Below are positions 4,950 to 6,871 of a DNA stretch of 6,871 nucleotides, in pieces. The position numbers were made by a program, and so were the translations under genes. Source of the DNA: Verrucomicrobiota bacterium (GTDB lineage: Bacteria > Verrucomicrobiota > Verrucomicrobiia > Opitutales > UBA953); NCBI GenBank assembly GCA_009924965.1, contig RFQN01000075.1, forward strand, positions 1 through 6,871, read 5' to 3'. Each line of letters opens with the position of its first letter. The first letter of the stretch is position 1. Under the pieces are notes generated by a model that worked only from the letters and a program-made list of their open reading frames with translations, had not been told where the DNA came from and ran no database searches.

Positions 4950-6524
4950 ATGTTCTCGCGCCTTTGCCTGCTCCTGCTTTGCGTCGTGTCCGCTTCGGCC
5001 GCCCAGCCGCCGAAGCAGCCGAACATCGTCTTCATCTTCTCCGATGACCATGCCTATCAGGCGATCAGCGCCTACGGTGACGAGCGGAAGCTGATTCAGA
5101 CCCCGAACATCGACCGCATCGCCAAGGAAGGCATGCGCTTCGACCGCGCCCTGGTCACCAACTCGATCTGCGGCCCTTGCCGCGCGGTCATCCTCACCGG
5201 CAAGTATTCCCACCTGAACGGCTTCTACAATAACACCAACTCCGTCTTCAACGGCGCGCAGACGACCTTCCCGAAGCTGCTGCAGGCTGCGGGCTACCAG
5301 ACGGCCCTCGTCGGCAAGTGGCACCTGAACAGCGACCCGCAGGGGTTCGACTATTGGCAGATCCTGCAAGGTCAGGGCATCTACTACAACCCGCCGATGA
5401 AGACCGCACAGGGCGTCGTGAAGACCTCCGGCTACGTGACGGACATCACCACGGATTTGTCGATGAACTGGGTCAAGACCCGCGACAAGAGCAGGCCGTT
5501 CATGCTTATGTGCCAGCAGAAGGCCCCGCACCGCGAGTGGTCGCCTAACCTGCAGGACCTCGGTTGGGATAAGGGCCGCGTCTATCCGGAGCCCCCGACT
5601 TTGTTCGATGATTACAAGGACCGGGCGTTTTCGGTGGGCGATCAGGACATGACCCTCGCGGAGACCATCAATCAACTGGATATGAAGCTCGTCCATCCTC
5701 CGGGCATCACCCCCGAACAAGCCAAGGCTTGGGACGCCTTCTATAACCCCATCAACGATGCCTACCGCAAGGCCGCGCCGAAGGGCCGTGACCTCGTGAA
5801 GTGGCGCTACCAGCGCTACATGCACGATTACCTTGGCTGCGTGAAGTCGGTCGACGACAACGTCGGACGGATGCTGAAGTTCCTGGAGGATGAAGGGCTG
5901 ATGGAGAACACCATCATCGTCTATTCTTCCGATCAGGGGTTCTACCTCGGCGAGCATGGCTGGTTCGACAAGCGCTGGATCTTCGAAGAGTCCGTCCGTA
6001 CGCCCTTGATCGTGCGCTGGCCTGGGGTGACTCCGGCCGGTTCCGTGAACAAGTCTCTCGTCTCGAACGTCGACCTCGCCCAGACCTTCCTCGACATGGC
6101 GGGCGTCGCCGCCCCGGCGGACATGCAAGGACGCAGCCTGCGGCCGCTCTTGGCCGGACAGGTTCCTGCCGACTGGCGCAAGGAGTTCTATTACCACTAT
6201 TACGAGTATCCCGACCCCCACCACGTCTCGCCGCACTACGGCATCATCACGGACCGCTATAAGCTCGTCCACTACTATGGCACGGGCCACGATGCCGTGG
6301 ACCTCTTCGACTCCGCGAAGGACCCGCTGGAGCTGAAGAGCTTCGCCGGGCAGGCGGACTATGCCGACATCCAGGCAGACCTGGAACTGCGTCTCAAGAA
6401 GCTGCGCACCGAACTTAAGGTGCCCGAGGTGGACGACCCCGACGCGACGGGCGAGCGGACGCACCGGGAGCGTCAGGCGAAAGCCGCGAAGAACGCCGCG
6501 AAGAAAAAGTCGGAAGCGAAGTAA
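4950..6524 (+). CDS. Secreted sulfatase, formylglycine-dependent type I (S1 family)
   Basis: This 524-residue exported enzyme hydrolyses sulfate esters, probably on a sulfated polysaccharide. A signal peptide (1-18, ending SASAA) precedes NIVFIFSDDHAYQAI (25-39), with Asp32 and Asp33 as calcium ligands. The active-site motif is ICGPCRA (73-79); Cys74 should become formylglycine and Arg78 stabilises it. GYQTALVGKWH (115-125) fully matches the second sulfatase signature, giving Lys123 and His125. KAPHREW (191-197, His194), YSSDQGFYLGEHGW (325-338, Asp328) and DKRW (340-343, Lys341) complete the site. Wording such as SDDHAYQAISAYG and LTGKYSHLNG resembles mucin-type or N-acetylglucosamine-6-sulfatases, but the true substrate is open. 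The position after the motif proline is Cys rather than the usual Ser/Thr/Ala. The tail (508-524) is rich in Ala and Lys. The frame is open back to 4794; the ATG at 4950 is chosen because it starts the signal peptide. Confidence 0.93.
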   Translation: MFSRLCLLLLCVVSASAAQPPKQPNIVFIFSDDHAYQAISAYGDERKLIQTPNIDRIAKEGMRFDRALVTNSICGPCRAVILTGKYSHLNGFYNNTNSVFNGAQTTFPKLLQAAGYQTALVGKWHLNSDPQGFDYWQILQGQGIYYNPPMKTAQGVVKTSGYVTDITTDLSMNWVKTRDKSRPFMLMCQQKAPHREWSPNLQDLGWDKGRVYPEPPTLFDDYKDRAFSVGDQDMTLAETINQLDMKLVHPPGITPEQAKAWDAFYNPINDAYRKAAPKGRDLVKWRYQRYMHDYLGCVKSVDDNVGRMLKFLEDEGLMENTIIVYSSDQGFYLGEHGWFDKRWIFEESVRTPLIVRWPGVTPAGSVNKSLVSNVDLAQTFLDMAGVAAPADMQGRSLRPLLAGQVPADWRKEFYYHYYEYPDPHHVSPHYGIITDRYKLVHYYGTGHDAVDLFDSAKDPLELKSFAGQADYADIQADLELRLKKLRTELKVPEVDDPDATGERTHRERQAKAAKNAAKKKSEAK

Positions 6525-6527
6525 TTC

Positions 6528-6871
6528 ATGCGTGTGATGACCTTGGCCGCTTGGTGCGGCTGTTTGTTCGTGGGCGTGCTAACGGCGTCTGTCCAAGACA
6601 CCGAAGCCCTCCGCCTGGCCGAGGGCCGACGGTTGGCGGTCGGCCGAGAGATGCGGACCTGGTCGTTCGCGGCGTTTCCGGCTCCGCTGCAGGACTGGCC
6701 GCGGGAAGTGAAGGGCGCCTTCGTCGAACTGCGCTGTGAGGACCACGAGTTTTCTACCGCGGCCTTGATTCTTCTCCGTGATGACTTCCGGTTGCGCAGT
6801 TATCCGGCCAAACTCCTGTCGCCCGCGGACCGCGCTTTGGCCGAGCAGCTGGAGCAGCGTCGTCGGGCCGC
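6528..6871 (+). CDS. Secreted protein with SHD1-like segment, 5' part (cut by window edge)
   Basis: An open frame of 114 codons plus 2 nt starts 3 bp after the sulfatase stop and runs off the right edge, so the two are very likely one operon. An N-terminal signal peptide is apparent (MRVMTLAAWCGCLFVGVLTA, 1-20). Starting at Met4 instead would also work. The region REMRTWSF (41-48), then FVELRC (65-70), then an ILLRDDFRLRSYPAKLLSPADRAL stretch (about 81-104) has the order of the SHD1 module: an RxW start, a V-x-L strand, a charged strand, then P-x-x-x-LSxxD. That module is common in secreted planctomycete and verrucomicrobial proteins and has no established enzymatic role. The SHD1 match is by eye and tentative, and the central part is unusual. 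Reading frame and position support a real gene; the function is unknown. Confidence 0.7.
   Translation, partial: MRVMTLAAWCGCLFVGVLTASVQDTEALRLAEGRRLAVGREMRTWSFAAFPAPLQDWPREVKGAFVELRCEDHEFSTAALILLRDDFRLRSYPAKLLSPADRALAEQLEQRRRA

Noticed and set aside
4859..5035. N-terminal extension of the DUF5722 gene to the ATG at 5035
   Set aside because: It would place 59 non-conserved residues ahead of an obvious signal peptide and overlap the sulfatase N-terminus.
4812..6464. A 550-codon open frame on the minus strand, entirely opposite the sulfatase gene
   Set aside because: The plus strand encodes a full set of sulfatase motifs. The antisense product is rich in Val, Leu, Gly, Arg and His with no recognisable domain or export signal. 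Long antisense frames are common opposite GC-rich genes.

Overview
The window is GC-rich bacterial DNA with genes packed closely on both strands and almost no recognisable Shine-Dalgarno sequences. A secreted one-Cys sulfatase sits divergent to a DUF5722-type secreted glycan enzyme, and next to a predicted secreted protein ending in an SHD1-like segment. This mix is typical of the Planctomycetota-Verrucomicrobiota group, and Verrucomicrobiota is my best guess. That assignment rests on gene content and style only; no phylogenetic marker is present.

Layout, left to right. (1) Positions 1-1256 hold two divergent tRNA-modification genes: the N-terminal part of trmO (minus strand, cut by the window edge) and a complete trhO (plus strand), separated by 119 bp. 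(2) Positions 1257-3385 hold a minus-strand pair: a FGGY sugar kinase whose stop codon overlaps the start of a class IIA HAD hydrolase gene (ATGA). The HAD gene converges on trhO with no base between their stop codons, which together form the palindrome TGATCA. (3) Positions 3386-3592 are non-coding and carry two opposed arrays of a 7-bp tandem repeat flanking a strong hairpin. This is the most unusual non-coding structure here. (4) Positions 3593-4858 hold a minus-strand secreted DUF5722 protein with glycoside-hydrolase-like catalytic motifs. (5) A 91-bp divergent control region follows. (6) Positions 4950-6524 hold a secreted formylglycine-type sulfatase, with a second secreted protein starting 3 bp after its stop and running off the right edge.

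How the genes may work together: the sulfatase and the DUF5722 protein both have export signals and probably act on the same external sulfated glycan, one removing sulfate esters and the other cleaving or binding the chain. The kinase and HAD pair are cytoplasmic and could process a released sugar, but the repeat region separates them from the DUF5722 gene and this link is inference. TrmO and TrhO both modify the anticodon loop, at positions 37 and 34, and form a separate housekeeping pair.

I see no rRNA, tRNA, CRISPR array, insertion sequence or phage gene. No entirely new system is evident. The best candidates for novelty are the heptamer inverted-array element, the uncharacterised DUF5722/sulfatase pair, and the Cys-Gly-Pro-Cys-Arg variant of the sulfatase active-site motif.
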